DNA from: Erysipelotrichaceae bacterium UBA3379
Lineage (GTDB): Bacteria > Bacillota_I > Bacilli_A > Erysipelotrichales > Coprobacillaceae
Length of the DNA: 6,545 bases
NCBI GenBank assembly: GCA_002359025.1
Contig: DEPZ01000075.1
Span: forward strand, 1 to 6,545
Reading direction: 5' to 3'
Part shown: piece after piece, positions 6,544-6,545 of the stretch
Position numbering within the stretch: the stretch's first letter is position 1
Layout of the letters: the number at the start of each line of letters is the position of its first letter
The notes under the pieces: generated by a model
What the model was told of the DNA's origin: nothing
The model's input: the letters and a program-made list of their open reading frames with translations, nothing else
The model's database searches: none
Translations under genes and position numbers: made by a program

Positions 6544-6545
6544 TC

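Overview
This is an AT-rich stretch of ordinary chromosome from a low-GC Firmicute. TGG encodes tryptophan throughout, so the standard bacterial code applies. Purine-rich Shine-Dalgarno sites, a LeuRS that opens like the Bacillus enzyme, and gut-anaerobe-style metabolic genes suggest the Erysipelotrichia/Coprobacillaceae neighbourhood. The family is inferred from sequence style, not from a marker search.

Layout, left to right: (1) the last 60 codons of an unidentified plus-strand gene, ending at 185; (2) a complete PLP-dependent MalY/PatB-type C-S lyase (193-1380), 7 nt downstream and probably in the same transcript; (3) a 255-nt gap with a good sigma-A-type promoter (1437-1465) and a possible micro-ORF; (4) an iron-type alcohol dehydrogenase of the YqhD/butanol dehydrogenase class (1636-2805), followed by a clear intrinsic terminator; (5) a 184-nt AT-rich gap with promoter-like hexamers; (6) a ten-helix EamA/DMT-family transporter with an obvious internal duplication (3041-3913); (7) a 233-nt convergent gap with two terminator hairpins and an 18-nt perfect palindrome; (8) leuS, complete on the minus strand (4147-6543), whose start codon lies 2 nt from the window edge.

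The plus-strand genes appear to form at least three transcription units: tail gene plus C-S lyase, alcohol dehydrogenase alone, and transporter alone. leuS converges on them. The C-S lyase, the aldehyde/alcohol reductase and the small-molecule exporter are each common metabolic genes. Nothing in the sequence ties them into one pathway, and the separate promoters and terminator argue against a single operon.

I found no CRISPR array, mobile element, tRNA/rRNA, toxin-antitoxin or defence gene, and no convincing new biological system. The points worth a second look are small: the unidentified upstream gene tail, the dehydrogenase leader, the palindrome touching the leuS stop codon, and a proline-to-cysteine difference in the LeuRS editing motif.
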